From Gavia stellata (lineage: Eukaryota; Chordata; Aves; Gaviiformes; Gaviidae): DNA of 64,000 nucleotides. The DNA is taken from assembly GCF_030936135.1 (NCBI RefSeq), contig NC_082598.1:16558687-16622686 (forward strand), written 5' to 3'. Made by a program: the position numbers and the translations under genes. A model generated the notes under the pieces. That model saw only the letters and a program-made list of their open reading frames with translations. It did not search any database and had not been told where the DNA came from. Of the stretch, positions 24,201-33,386 are shown piece after piece; positions within the stretch are counted from its first letter, which is position 1, and each line of letters starts with the position of its first letter.

Positions 24201-27200
24201 TTGGAAAAGTTATAATTGGGATATTAATTTCTCCTGTTTTCTTCAAAATAGGCTAGATTGCTCGGTATCAGTTGTAGTATAAATAAGACAATGTTTGAAT
24301 GGAGAGGAACTGTAAAAATCACATTTAGGAACACTTGAAATCATGCAAGATTTTTAAGTATTCTTTCTTGTGCTGATATTCTTAAGGTTTTGCTTTTTCT
24401 GGAGAGATGTTAAAATATGAAATTGAAATACATTTATTCTGGTCTTTCACCATCTTTGCTGATATGATGTGGGAAGTACAATCTCTTCTCTCCCATTGGT
24501 CTTTTCTTGTTGATTGAAAACCAGCGTAAGTTAGTTGTACATCTCACATGTAATTCTCCTGCTCTGCATTTTAAGAAAGACATCGCCCTTACCTCTCTAA
24601 GAAGTGTGGGTAATTCTATGACTGTACTTCAGCAGCAATTTTTTGCAGCAAAACTGAGCTGTTTGCCAGGGCATACTATAATTCCCCACCACGACCATCT
24701 GGGATGAAGTCAATGAAGAGTAACCTGGGTAATCGCGGTTTTTCACTTTGGAGTGCACTCATTTTCTTTGAAATCAGTGATGATTACTCCTCACTTCTTG
24801 AGGCTTTAGCTGAGATCAATTGCTGTTCAACATCTCTCAAGTGCAGGTTTTGTATGAAGATACTGAACCTTGGATTCAGGCACCCATCTTTAAGGACGCT
24901 TGTCTGAAAGCACTTGCAATGGGGATCTGGTCCTGAAGGAGTACCTTGGATGGTATATGTATTGCTATGTTCAGTGATGGTGGAAAATGTGAAGGAATTG
25001 GGCAGCCAAGATAAGGAGTTGTTATCCTGTCCAGTTCATGCTAATGGTCTGCTGCAAGTCCTGTTTCGCTGGGCGTGTGTTAACTGTTTAGCTGCAGTCA
25101 TATTTCACAAGATTGTTGAGTTAACATTACATGAATTATACACGGTTTATAAAATGGTTATTTAATCAGTGGAAAATTAAGTTCATAGATGTTTTCCAAA
25201 TCTGAACTAGGACATTCATCAGCAGAACTGCTAAATTTTTAATCAACTCTGCTGTGCTTGATGTAGTTATCATTCTAAATTGCCCTCTCTCTGCTGGTCC
25301 TCTTGTTGCAATATATATCTTAGCGTTATCCGTTCTCATTGTTAATTGATTTTTTCAGCTCAGATTTAAGGCAGAATGACATGTCATTTGGTATTTTCAT
25401 CAAAGAATAGTCTTACTTAATTTAAGAGAAGTGCTTTAAATATTAGGATGAGTGATTTCAAATGCTGTCCAAAGTTCTTCGGTTCCTTCAAACTGCCAAA
25501 TACTTAGAGGCATATTTTAAAAGCAAACTTGTGGCAGGGGTATACAGAGGAAGGATTTTTGCTTGTCTTGAAGTTGAGTAACAGTTTGAAACACTCTGGC
25601 CTGGATTTGTTTTGGATTTGGTTGCTTAATGCATTTCTGGAAAAGGTCTAGATGAGAGGAAGCAATGAGCAATACAGTTCCTCCAGGTATTTAATCATCA
25701 CTCACCTGATGTAAGAATTCAGTTGCAAACCCAGTTTTTCCTGTTCTGTAAAAACCTGTGGCAACTCTCTTGAAAATCATGAGAAAAACATTTCCAAAGA
25801 TGAGAAAAGCTCCAAAGAATTTACCCTGGGAGTATCCTGAAAATCTAGATACTATGGCTTGTTAGAGCCATGCCAGGTAGGGAAGAGAGCGTAAATGCCT
25901 TCTCAGCCCTGGTTTCTAACGTCCCACTGTGCAAGCTTTTCAGGAGGGCCAGTACCAGCAGATGGGAAGCCTTTTCTTGTTAGATCTTGGTAGGGATAGA
26001 TTAATTTTGTTTCCTCAGTTGTACATGTGACCCAGTCTGTTCCTAAAGGAATTTGGGATGCATGTAGGAAGCCAGGAAATCTTGTCTTTACTCACCTGAA
26101 CAAACACCTAACTAAATCTCCTTGTAAGTGCTATCTGTCTGCACAAGCATGTTATAAAGCTCACTATGCATTTTTAAGTATCCTAAATTTGCTCATCATC
26201 AGAATAGGGCTCACTCTTGCTTGGGACTTCAACCTATTACTTATTACTTCTGAACAGCATGACTTGACATACTAGGATGGCAGTCTAAAGCTGAGAGTAA
26301 TTTTTTAAGGACAGCCAAAGCCTTGAATCTGGCAGTCAAGTTTATTGCAAGCTAGAGATTTTTACATATGGGGATAACGTAAATTAAAAAAAAAAAATTA
26401 TCCATGTGACAAAAATCTTTCAATGTTGGGTTTCAAAATTTATCAAAGGTTGGTTACAAGCCTGTGTACCTCCATAGCCCTAAAGGATGGTAGAAATTGG
26501 ATCTAAAATGTGGTATAAGATGAATATACATATTATGCATCAGGAGATTAAGAGACTACTATAAATATATGCATATACATATAATAATGTTATTTATAGC
26601 AAAGACTTTGATTTCTTGATGTTCACCATGATAAAATAGATGAATTCATTGACATGAGCTAATAACACAGTGTCAACTCTACAGTTAGTTTCTGTAACAG
26701 AAAATGCATTACCTAAAGAGAAAGGAAAAAAATTCTTTAAAGTTCTAAACCACTAATTATCTAGCAGAGAAATGTGCCTACCCCTTCACATGTTTGTCTG
26801 GAGTCTCCCTGTGCACTCTGAAAGCGCCTGTGTGAAACTTGCCTGAGTGTCTATTATTTCCAGAGCAATTTGAGAGCTGGGTATTCAGGCTAGCATTCTG
26901 CAAAGTCACATGAAACCATCAACAACCATGTTAACTACTGTATTTACACACATTCATGGCCCACTCTTGCCAGACCTTACTGTCCAAGTACCTGCAACCC
27001 TGATACAAATGCAGTCAGGCTGAGGGTGCTCCCCAGGGCACACTGAAGCCTCAGTGACAGCTGCATACACACATCTGTTGGAGGGAAGGTGCCCCAGTTG
27101 CCATCAAGAGGCTCCTGGTGCTTATTGTGGCTACATCTGTGCCCACACAGAGTTTCCTTCAGCAGAAAACCTGGAGCCCAGGAGGATGGTGAGCAACAAG

Positions 27201-28119
27201 GACAGAGCTGGGCATGGCCAGCACATGGAGAGCAGACCTCCACATGGAGCAGACAGACTTCATGTAGACTTAGCTGATAGCACTTAGCATTGAACTTGAA
27301 TAGGATGTAGATGACTCAGATGGGAATTAATGTGCAATTTAATAATCTTATTCCTGAATTATAATCCTAGAAATGCTTCTAAAAACACATCAAAAATTGT
27401 CAGCTTTTTCACAGGTACCTTCAGCTCCCAGTGCCCTTCCTCACATACCAAGAACCTGCCCTGCTCTTGCGAGGGGCAAAGGCAGGAGCTGTGCAGAGTC
27501 TGCAAGTAAGAACAGATGAGATGGAAGAAGTCCCTGTATTCCCTATGGGTTGTTAGGCAGGGCTTGCATGGGACTCCGTATATTGCATCTTTTGCATTAT
27601 ATCTCTCCTTATGCTGAGTTGTACTTGAGGAGCCAGGCATGAAACAGGTTTAATACCCTAAGGTGCCCGAGCCTTCTGGCTCCCAACAATTTGGGCTGCA
27701 TAATGCCTATATTTCCTCTAAATATGACAATGCAAACTCAAGTATATGTCCCATCCTAACACCGTGTGAGGCTGTGGTACTGATGATGCAGTGCATATAT
27801 ATACATGCACTTGCAGAGAGCTTGGGTGAACATACATCATGATTTAGGTCTCCCAGAGACAGCTGCTGCTATGTCACTGTCATGGCAGAAAAGCACTAGC
27901 TGCTTAGAAAGACAGGTATGTTCACCGCCACTGCTTCTTTCCATTACCCTGCACCGTAGACATGTGCAGTAAAAAAATCCACAAGAACCCAAAAGACAGA
28001 GGCCAAAAAGCCAGTCTTACTGCAATACAGTGCTTCACTCTTCTGCTGTTTGGATCACATGGCACCTGGAGGCACTGTCACTGCTTCTCCAGCTTGTGCT
28101 GAAGAAAATACTGGATTCT
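15219..28119. other. Long AT-rich non-coding stretch
   Basis: I found no protein-coding exon or datable repeat in almost 13 kb. Local items are an imperfect 18-bp tandem duplication at 22527-22564, a CpG-rich patch at 23330-23460, and an A run at about 26386-26398. An A/T-rich stretch at 21650-22130 has octamer-like and homeodomain-like words. Open frames at 23608-23985 (plus) and 23617-24006 (minus) overlap on opposite strands and have no recognisable domain. Confidence 0.45.
22527..22564 (+). repeat. Imperfect 18-bp tandem duplication
   Basis: 'ctacaccactttcaaaag' at 22527-22544 recurs as 'ctacatcactttcaaaag' at 22547-22564. There is one mismatch and a two-base spacer, so the period is 20 bp. 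It is a local slippage or duplication product with no evident role. Confidence 0.9.
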
Positions 28120-28852
28120 GCACCTAGGATGGAGTGCCACAGGGCACAGGTATAAACTGGGAGAGCAGTGGCTGGAGAGTGGCCACAGTGGTCATGAGTA
28201 TGAGCCAGCAGTGTGCCCAGGTGTCCAAGAAGGCCAACGGCATCCTGGCCTGTATCAGAAATAGTGTGGCCAGCAGGAGTAGGGAGGTGATCGTGCCCCT
28301 GTACTCGGCACTGGTGAGGCCCCACCTCGAATCCTGTGTTCAGTTTTGGGCCCCTCACTACAAGAAGGACACTGAGGTGCTGCAGCGTGTCCAGAGAAGG
28401 GCAATGAAGCTGGTGAGGGGTCTGGAGCACAAGTCTTATGAGGAGCGGCTGAGGGAACTGGGGTTGTTCAGTCTGGAGAAGAGGAGGCTGAGGGGAGACC
28501 TTATCGCTCTCTAGAACTACCTGAAAGGGGATTGCAGAGAGGTGGGTGTTGGTCTCTTCTCCCAAGGGACTAGCGACAGAACAAGAGGAAATGGCCTCAA
28601 GTTGCTTCAGGAAAGGTTTAGACTGCATATTAGGAAAAATTTCTTTACTGAGAGAGTGGTGAAGCACTGGAACAGGCTGCCCAGGGAGGTGGTGGAGTCA
28701 CCATCACTGGAGGTGTTCAAGGAATGTGTGGACGTGGCATTGTGGGACATGGTTTAGTGGGCATGGTGGTGTTGGGTTGATGGTTGGACTTGATGATCTT
28801 ACAGGTCTTTTCCAACCTTAGCAATTCTGTGTGATTCTGTGATACTTGGCCT
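28120..28852 (+). mobile_element. Young CR1 LINE, 5'-truncated with internal deletion
   Basis: This is the 3' part of a CR1 LINE in plus orientation. From about 28199 it encodes the C-terminal end of the reverse transcriptase, with runs such as [31 protein letters not shown] and [14 protein letters not shown]. The frame ends in TAG at 28512. The CR1 3' UTR follows and ends in the terminal repeat 'gattctgtgata' near 28850. Near 28128-28145 a GVPQG-like RT motif precedes a jump to the 'gagcagtggctggagag' segment, so the RT core is deleted. By eye the copy is nearly identical over this length to the one at 55.6-56.7 kb, so it belongs to the same young subfamily. The long minus-strand open frame across it (28035-28667) is a shadow. 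Confidence 0.9.
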
Positions 28853-29289
28853 CTCCAGCCCCCTCGCTTGCCCTCGCGGGGGGCAGGTTTGTAGCTGGAG
28901 ACAGGAGCCGCGGGATCATTTCCACTGGCACCGGAGACACGGTTTGCATTTGGCCTGATCGTCAGGGTTTGCAGGGCTAAGTCCTGCCCCGGCAGGAGGA
29001 ATCCAAGAGGAGAAGAGGGAGGAGGAGTTTTGTCTCTGCCCAGGGGCTCGTATCTCCTCGTTTCAAGACCCCTCAGAGTCAGGCCACCTGGCCCAGAAGA
29101 CTTTGCGCCTCCCTACGTACGTCAGGGACATCCACCTACAGTCCCCATTTTAATTCCAATTACCGTTTTGGGGGTGTCCGCCCGCTTTGTCAAGAGAGCC
29201 CCTGGGAGCTCGCTCCTGCCGGCAGGGTTTGTACTTGGTGTGATGCCCAGGACCCGCTGAGCGGGGCGGTGGGGACGAAGGGTGGGGCT
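28853..29289 (+). promoter_or_regulatory. GC-rich 5' flank of the ITPRIPL1-like gene
   Basis: Composition changes abruptly to G+C-rich with frequent CpG just after the CR1 ends. A GC-box-like 'gcggggcggtgggg' sits at 29261-29274. It lies close upstream of the inferred first exon and would suit a CpG-island promoter with no TATA box. No start site can be read from sequence alone, so the boundaries are an inference. Confidence 0.35.
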
Positions 29290-29405
29290 TGCCGGCTGGG
29301 GGATGCTGCTCTGGTGGCTGTGACAGCACAGGGGACGGGTCACAATGGGAGCTGTCCCCAGGGACATCATCAGGCAGCCGCGCTGCAGTTCCACTTGGGC
29401 GATCG
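29290..29405 (+). other. Predicted non-coding first exon of the ITPRIPL1-like gene
   Basis: ITPRIPL1-type genes usually have a 5' UTR exon followed by one coding exon. A consensus-like donor, 'atcg|gtgagt', lies with its GT at 29406-29407. It pairs sensibly with the acceptor just before the coding ATG. The 5' edge is arbitrary because no transcription start can be seen. Confidence 0.35.
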
Positions 29406-29978
29406 GTGAGTGCAGCATGCAGGGGGAAGGCTGGGCTGGATGGGGGACGGGGCAGGTGGCCAGGGGGTTTCTAAGGCAGAGCGAGAGCCGAGCCCCTCAG
29501 GGCAGGCCGCGGTACCGCCCTCGGGGCTGGGGGCAGAGGTGCTCGGGCCTTCAGCGGTGGCCGGTGCCCAGAGAGGCTTTGGGGACGTGCTGGGTGCCCG
29601 TGGCTGCGTGGGACGCTGTTGGGTGTCAGGGATGGGGCCTCGGCAGAGTCTACTGGGGTGCCTCTTGCCCTTTCACGGGGCACAGCCCAGCCAGGAGCTG
29701 GTCATCAGGGCGGCTGGGGCAGGGTGGGCCCCATGCTGTCTCCAACCAGGGCCTGCGGCCCCTTCGAGCCTGTCGACACCAGTGCCCAAACACTTTTCTG
29801 GGACAGCCCGCGGCTCCCATCCCTGCAGTGCTGACAAACCCTGCCCTTGCTCCCTCCCACCTCCCTCACCCCTTCTCCTGCTGGCCCCCAGCTCCAGGCG
29901 GCTCTTGCCTCGCTCCCCCAGCCCCGTGCACCCTCCCACACAGCCCTGCTGAGCCCCCTTTTCTCCCACTTCCTCCAG
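29406..29978 (+). other. Predicted intron in the 5' UTR
   Basis: The donor is GTGAGT at 29406-29411. The acceptor is the pyrimidine-rich 'ttctcccacttcctccag' ending at 29978, three bases before the coding ATG. The intron would be 573 bp, G+C-rich, with runs of G near the donor that could form a quadruplex. Open frames reading through it (for example from 29345, 29410 or 29847) are products of GC-rich sequence and are not supported as exons. Confidence 0.5.
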
Positions 29979-29981
29979 GCC

Positions 29982-31034
29982 ATGGTTGCGGCAATTGCCC
30001 TCGTCCTGGCTGTGCTGGCCGTCCAGCACGGGCTGAAGCACGATCAGCAGATAGATGTGGCCGCGGCCGAGAGGATGCAGCAGCGTGAGGAGTATCTGCA
30101 TGAGGAGATGACTCGGCTGCTGCAGGAGATGGAGCAGAGCAGGGCTGCGGAGGAAGCCACGTTCCTTTCTGTGCTGCAGCAGTGGCCATTATGGACTATT
30201 CCACCAGCCCTGCTCCTGATCCTGCTCGCTAACGTCTGCTGGATGGCCAGGGAAATGAAGCTTGCCTCTGGCAGCTTCAGCGAGCAGGGCAGCTCCAGCA
30301 GCGAGGAGGAGGACGACGAGGAGGAGGAGGAGGAAGACCTCAGTGGTGCCCACAATGGTGTCGGCTTTTTGGCTGTGTCCACCCAACCGCCAATATGGGG
30401 CCTGCCTGGCACATGCAAGGTGCTGAAGGAGCTGGTGGGTGACCTCCTTGGTGTCTGCCGAGTGTTTTGCCAGGGGACTTCCATGCCGCAGATGCACCCA
30501 GCCATGGGGATGAACGGCACCTATGAAGCCTGGAGTGTCCAGGAGGACAGCATTGGCTACCGCCTGGTCGTGTTCCTGCGGCCACCCCCTGGGCACTCTT
30601 TCAGCCTGGAGCTGGACACCACGGGGCAGCTGCCAGCAAGGCGCTCCAGCATCCACGTGGTGCTGGAGTGCATGTGCTCGAGGAAGCAGCTGCTGGGGGA
30701 TATTCTGTGCTCTCTCCACCACCGCGACGACAAGCTGCCGACGGATCAGAGCTCGTACTTCCTACGCACCCTCTGCACACGCTCCTACTTAGACGTGGAG
30801 AAAGTCGCCGGCTGGGCCCAACTGTTGGTGAGATCAGCCTGGCCGCTTTTGCCTCAGTCGCACCACTGCCAGCTAACGGTGCTGCCCTCCTCCCAGTCCT
30901 GCAGGTTCCAGCTGACAAGCACCTCCAAGATGAACATCTGCGCTGAGATGATTTTTGCAGTGCAGCAAGGCAGCTCAGACGCCTACCTGAGCCTTGAGCA
31001 GGCAGAGGCCAGCTTCGCCAGCAGCGCACCATGA
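29982..31034 (+). CDS. ITPRIPL1: ITPRIPL1-like protein, C-terminally truncated
   Basis: This 350-residue frame belongs to the inositol 1,4,5-trisphosphate receptor-interacting protein-like 1 family (Mab-21-related fold). In order: a signal-like hydrophobic start (1-14); a short polar segment with the family pattern ERMQQREEYLHEEMTRLLQE (30-49); a membrane span (about 71-88); an acidic Ser/Glu/Asp run (103-119); and the start of the Mab-21-like region. That region includes YEAWSVQEDS (181-190), CTRSYLDVEK (265-274) and AVQQGSSD (326-333). The ATG at 29982 is preferred over the in-frame ATG at 29847. It has a strong context (gccATGG), begins the hydrophobic leader and sits just after a splice acceptor. 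Family members are, from memory, about 500-550 residues. Here TGA at 31032 replaces a conserved Trp codon and removes roughly the last 170 residues. Human ITPRIPL1 is a membrane protein reported as an inhibitory ligand of CD3-epsilon. Whether this copy makes a protein is unknown. Confidence 0.75.
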   Translation: MVAAIALVLAVLAVQHGLKHDQQIDVAAAERMQQREEYLHEEMTRLLQEMEQSRAAEEATFLSVLQQWPLWTIPPALLLILLANVCWMAREMKLASGSFSEQGSSSSEEEDDEEEEEEDLSGAHNGVGFLAVSTQPPIWGLPGTCKVLKELVGDLLGVCRVFCQGTSMPQMHPAMGMNGTYEAWSVQEDSIGYRLVVFLRPPPGHSFSLELDTTGQLPARRSSIHVVLECMCSRKQLLGDILCSLHHRDDKLPTDQSSYFLRTLCTRSYLDVEKVAGWAQLLVRSAWPLLPQSHHCQLTVLPSSQSCRFQLTSTSKMNICAEMIFAVQQGSSDAYLSLEQAEASFASSAP

Positions 31035-31340
31035 CTGGAGAGCTGCGCTGTTGTCGAGACGCCGCTTTTCAGACTCGCGGCGAAGCACACCCAGCAGCAC
31101 AATTTCCACCTCAGAGGTCTGCAGCTCTGCACCCATACCCTGGTGGTCACAGGCTTTTCCACCCATCCCTGTGACCCTGAGGAACTGCTTTCCTCTCACA
31201 CTGGTGGGACCCAGGGGACAATTTCGGACACTGGGGCAGAGAATCTGCTCATCCCAGAGACTGCCTGGGGAGTCTGTCCCGCAGATGTGAGCAAACTAGG
31301 CATGGAGATGATACCGCCCAAGAGCAGCTCAGCATAAGCA
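31035..31340 (+). pseudogene. Decayed 3' coding remnant of the ITPRIPL1-like gene
   Basis: Family homology continues in frame past the TGA. Codons to about 31166 read ESCAVVE, FHLRGLQLC and TGFSTH, which match the segment that follows the conserved Trp in intact members. Beyond that the match survives only in shifted frames. A stretch near 31170-31290 resembles the 'PL..W/GRR' region, and GMEMIPP near 31300-31320 resembles the family's GNEN-P motif. I infer at least one frameshift and further stops. The remnant shows the gene was once longer and lost its end by mutation, without an inserted element breaking it. Confidence 0.7.
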
Positions 31341-31481
31341 GAGTTTGGGGAATCTCCGCCGGTCCAGCTGAAGATGCCATTGCAGCTGAGGCTTCTGTTA
31401 CCACCTGTAGCAGGATGGGACCACCTGTCTTCTTGGAAAGAGTTGATTCCCTCTGGGACCGTTATGTGATGCAAAGATGAC

Positions 31482-31487
31482 AATAAA
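31482..31487 (+). terminator. Poly(A) signal AATAAA of the ITPRIPL1-like gene
   Basis: AATAAA lies about 450 bp after the truncated stop and about 145 bp after the last trace of coding homology. It is followed at 31512-31545 by a T/G-rich stretch ('ctgtctgtgagtgtctgtg', then 'ttgttgggg') suitable as the downstream element. This is consistent with the original 3' end of the gene being preserved. Confidence 0.5.
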
Positions 31488-31718
31488 TTAGCTTCTTTTA
31501 ACCAACCCTCTGTCTGTGAGTGTCTGTGCAACACTTTGTTGGGGAATGTGGGCAGCTAGCAGCTTGCTACCTGCTCAGATGCAGAAGCAGCGGGGCAGCA
31601 TTTTGAGGTAAGTAAGTAGGACCAAAACAGAATGCTTCCCCTGATCCCCTTTTTCCTTTCTTTTCCAGTCTTCTGCTCTGCTACTATTTCAAGGGCAAGA
31701 TGCCTCTGTGCTTGCACA
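31488..31718. other. Gene 3' flank, nothing recognised
   Basis: This short unassigned stretch lies between the poly(A) signal and the first downstream CR1 piece. No motif is recognised. Confidence 0.4.
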
Positions 31719-31845
31719 CCGGATGGGAGGGAACGAGGGCAAGGGAGCCAGACCTTTCTCAGTAGTGAGCCCTGTCAGGACAAGAACCAATGGGCACCAA
31801 CAAGAAAACTTGAAATTCCATCTGAACACAAGAAAGCACGTCCTG
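31719..31845 (+). mobile_element. CR1 3' UTR fragment
   Basis: 'ggagccagacctttctcagt', 'caggacaagaaccaatgggc' and 'ccatctgaacacaagaaagc' occur in the order and spacing of the CR1 3' UTR on the plus strand. The fragment stops abruptly and is followed within a few bases by an endonuclease-coding CR1 segment. It is therefore a separate insertion or a rearranged piece. Confidence 0.75.
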
Positions 31846-31849
31846 GCGC

Positions 31850-33058
31850 TGAGGGTGCTCTAAAGTTGGTGGAAGGAGTCCCACGATTGGAGTGCTGGGA
31901 TGGAGGGCTACAGGCCGTTCAGGAGGGATAGGCTGGGCAGGCGTGCTGGAGGTGTCGCGCTGTATGCAAGGCAGAGGTTTGCTTGTACAACCCTTACAGT
32001 TAGTGGTGATGCGGTTGGGAGCCTCTGGGTGGGGATTAGGGGGAGGGAAAACAAAGGAGATGTTGTAGTGGGTGTCTGCTACCCACCGCCCAGGCAGAAT
32101 GTAAGCACTGATGAGTTCTTCTATAGGCAATTTGGAGAAATTTCTGGATCGGTAGCCCTTGTCCTCGTGGGAGATTTCAACTTCCCAGGCATCAGCTGGG
32201 AATACCATACTCCTGTGACGAGCAGGTCTTAGAAATTCTTGACGTTTGTAGGAGATAACTTCTTGTCACAAGTACTCATGAGCCAACTGGGAAAGATGCC
32301 CTCCTAGAGTTGCTCTTTGTGAATAGAGAAGGACTCGTGGGAGATGCGATGGTAGGTGGCTGTGTTGGCCACAGTGGTCATGAAACGCTGCAGAACAGGA
32401 TCTGGGGGTGCTGGTCAACAGCAGGCTCAAGACGAGTCAGCAGTGTGCCCTGGCAGCCGAGAGGGCAACCTGCATCCTGGGGTGCATCAAACACAGCACA
32501 ACCAGCTGGTCAAAAGAGGCGATTGTCCCGCTGTGTTGAGCACTGGTGCGGCCTCACCTTGAGTACTGTGTGCAGTTCTGGGCCCCACAATTTAAGAAGG
32601 ATGTTCAGGTACTTGAATGCGTCCAGAGGAGAGCAACAAAGCTGGTGAAAGGGCTGGAAGGAAAGTCTCATGAGGAGTGGCTAAGGAGTCTGGGCTTGCC
32701 TAGTTTGGAGAAAAGGAGGCTGAGGGGTGACCTCCTTGCTCTCTACAGCAGAAGGAGGTGCTAATCTCTTCTCCGTGGTATCCAGTGATAGGATGCATGG
32801 GAATGGTTCAAGCTGTGCCAGGGGAGGTTTTGACTGGACATTAGGAAGCATTTCTTTACCGAGAGGCTGGTCAAACACTGGAACAGGCTTGCCAGAGAGG
32901 TTGTCGATGCCCCAAGCCTGTCAGTGTCTAAGAGGCATTGGGACAATGCCCTTAATAACATGCTTTAACTTTGGCTCAGCCCTCAGGTGCTCTGGCAGTT
33001 GGACTAGATGATCGTTGTAGGTCCCTTCCAACTGAAAATATTCTAGTCTAGTCTAGTC
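31850..33058 (+). mobile_element. CR1 LINE with internal deletion (endonuclease joined to RT end)
   Basis: From about 31864 to 32230 the frame encodes a CR1 endonuclease segment of the EEP type: SWWKESHDW, MEGYRPFRRDR, RAGGVALYA, GVCYPPP and the GDFN motif in LVGDFNFPGISW. In a shifted frame LLFVNREGLVGDAM continues it to about 32390. The next sequence (DLGVLVNSRLK... near 32400) belongs to the C-terminal part of the reverse transcriptase, so the whole RT core is missing. [18 protein letters not shown] and [15 protein letters not shown] follow at 32546-32750. The 3' UTR ends in a short 'tctag' repeat at 33041-33056. Several stops and shifts make it dead. It is older and differently ended than the copies at 28 and 56 kb. 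Confidence 0.85.
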
Positions 33059-33381
33059 TTTTGTTCAATGCATGCCAAACTCAAGTGGCTAACAGAAAAT
33101 ACAGTAGCAGTTAATAGTTTCTCAGCAGGACAATATATTTGGGTAGAAACAAATTATATTCTGGAGGTTATAGGTGCTGTGACTGACGTAATTTTTATTC
33201 TCAGCTTCCATCCAGATGCTCTGTACTCTTCAAGTTCTTCCATTTGTCCCTATTTGCTTAAATTTTTATGTGTATAATGTAACAAGACACGGACAATATT
33301 CAATAAGACAATGGACATCCTCTCCAGTATGCATAATTCAGCATCTATTTTGAAACAAGTCTTCTCCAGCAGTGTATTTTG
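33059..33381. other. Short AT-rich spacer
   Basis: This is AT-rich sequence between the CR1 tail and a solo LTR. No gene or repeat is recognised. Confidence 0.4.
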
Positions 33382-33386
33382 AATAC
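33382..33386. repeat. Target-site duplication, left copy
   Basis: AATAC directly precedes the LTR and is repeated exactly at 33942-33946 after it. A 5-bp duplication is typical of ERVL-class integration. Confidence 0.75.

Noticed and set aside
28035..28667. 210-codon minus-strand open frame
   Set aside because: It is antisense to the CR1 C-terminal RT frame and mirrors the one at 56 kb.
29847..29981. In-frame N-terminal extension of the ITPRIPL1-like frame by 45 residues
   Set aside because: The extension lies upstream of the splice acceptor, is Pro/Ser-rich without family similarity, and would bury the hydrophobic leader that begins at 29982.
29345..30088. 247-codon plus-strand frame across the predicted intron
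   Set aside because: It crosses a strong donor and acceptor, is rich in Gly, Pro, Arg and Ala as expected from GC-rich DNA, and reads the start of the real coding exon in another frame.
30189..30722. 177-codon minus-strand frame within the gene (also 158 codons at 30044-30520)
   Set aside because: These are antisense shadows in GC-rich coding sequence. The Ser/Leu-rich run is only the complement of the acidic codon run.
31900..32232. 110-codon plus-strand frame as a host gene
   Set aside because: It is the endonuclease part of a CR1 element (GDFN motif) and is not a host gene.
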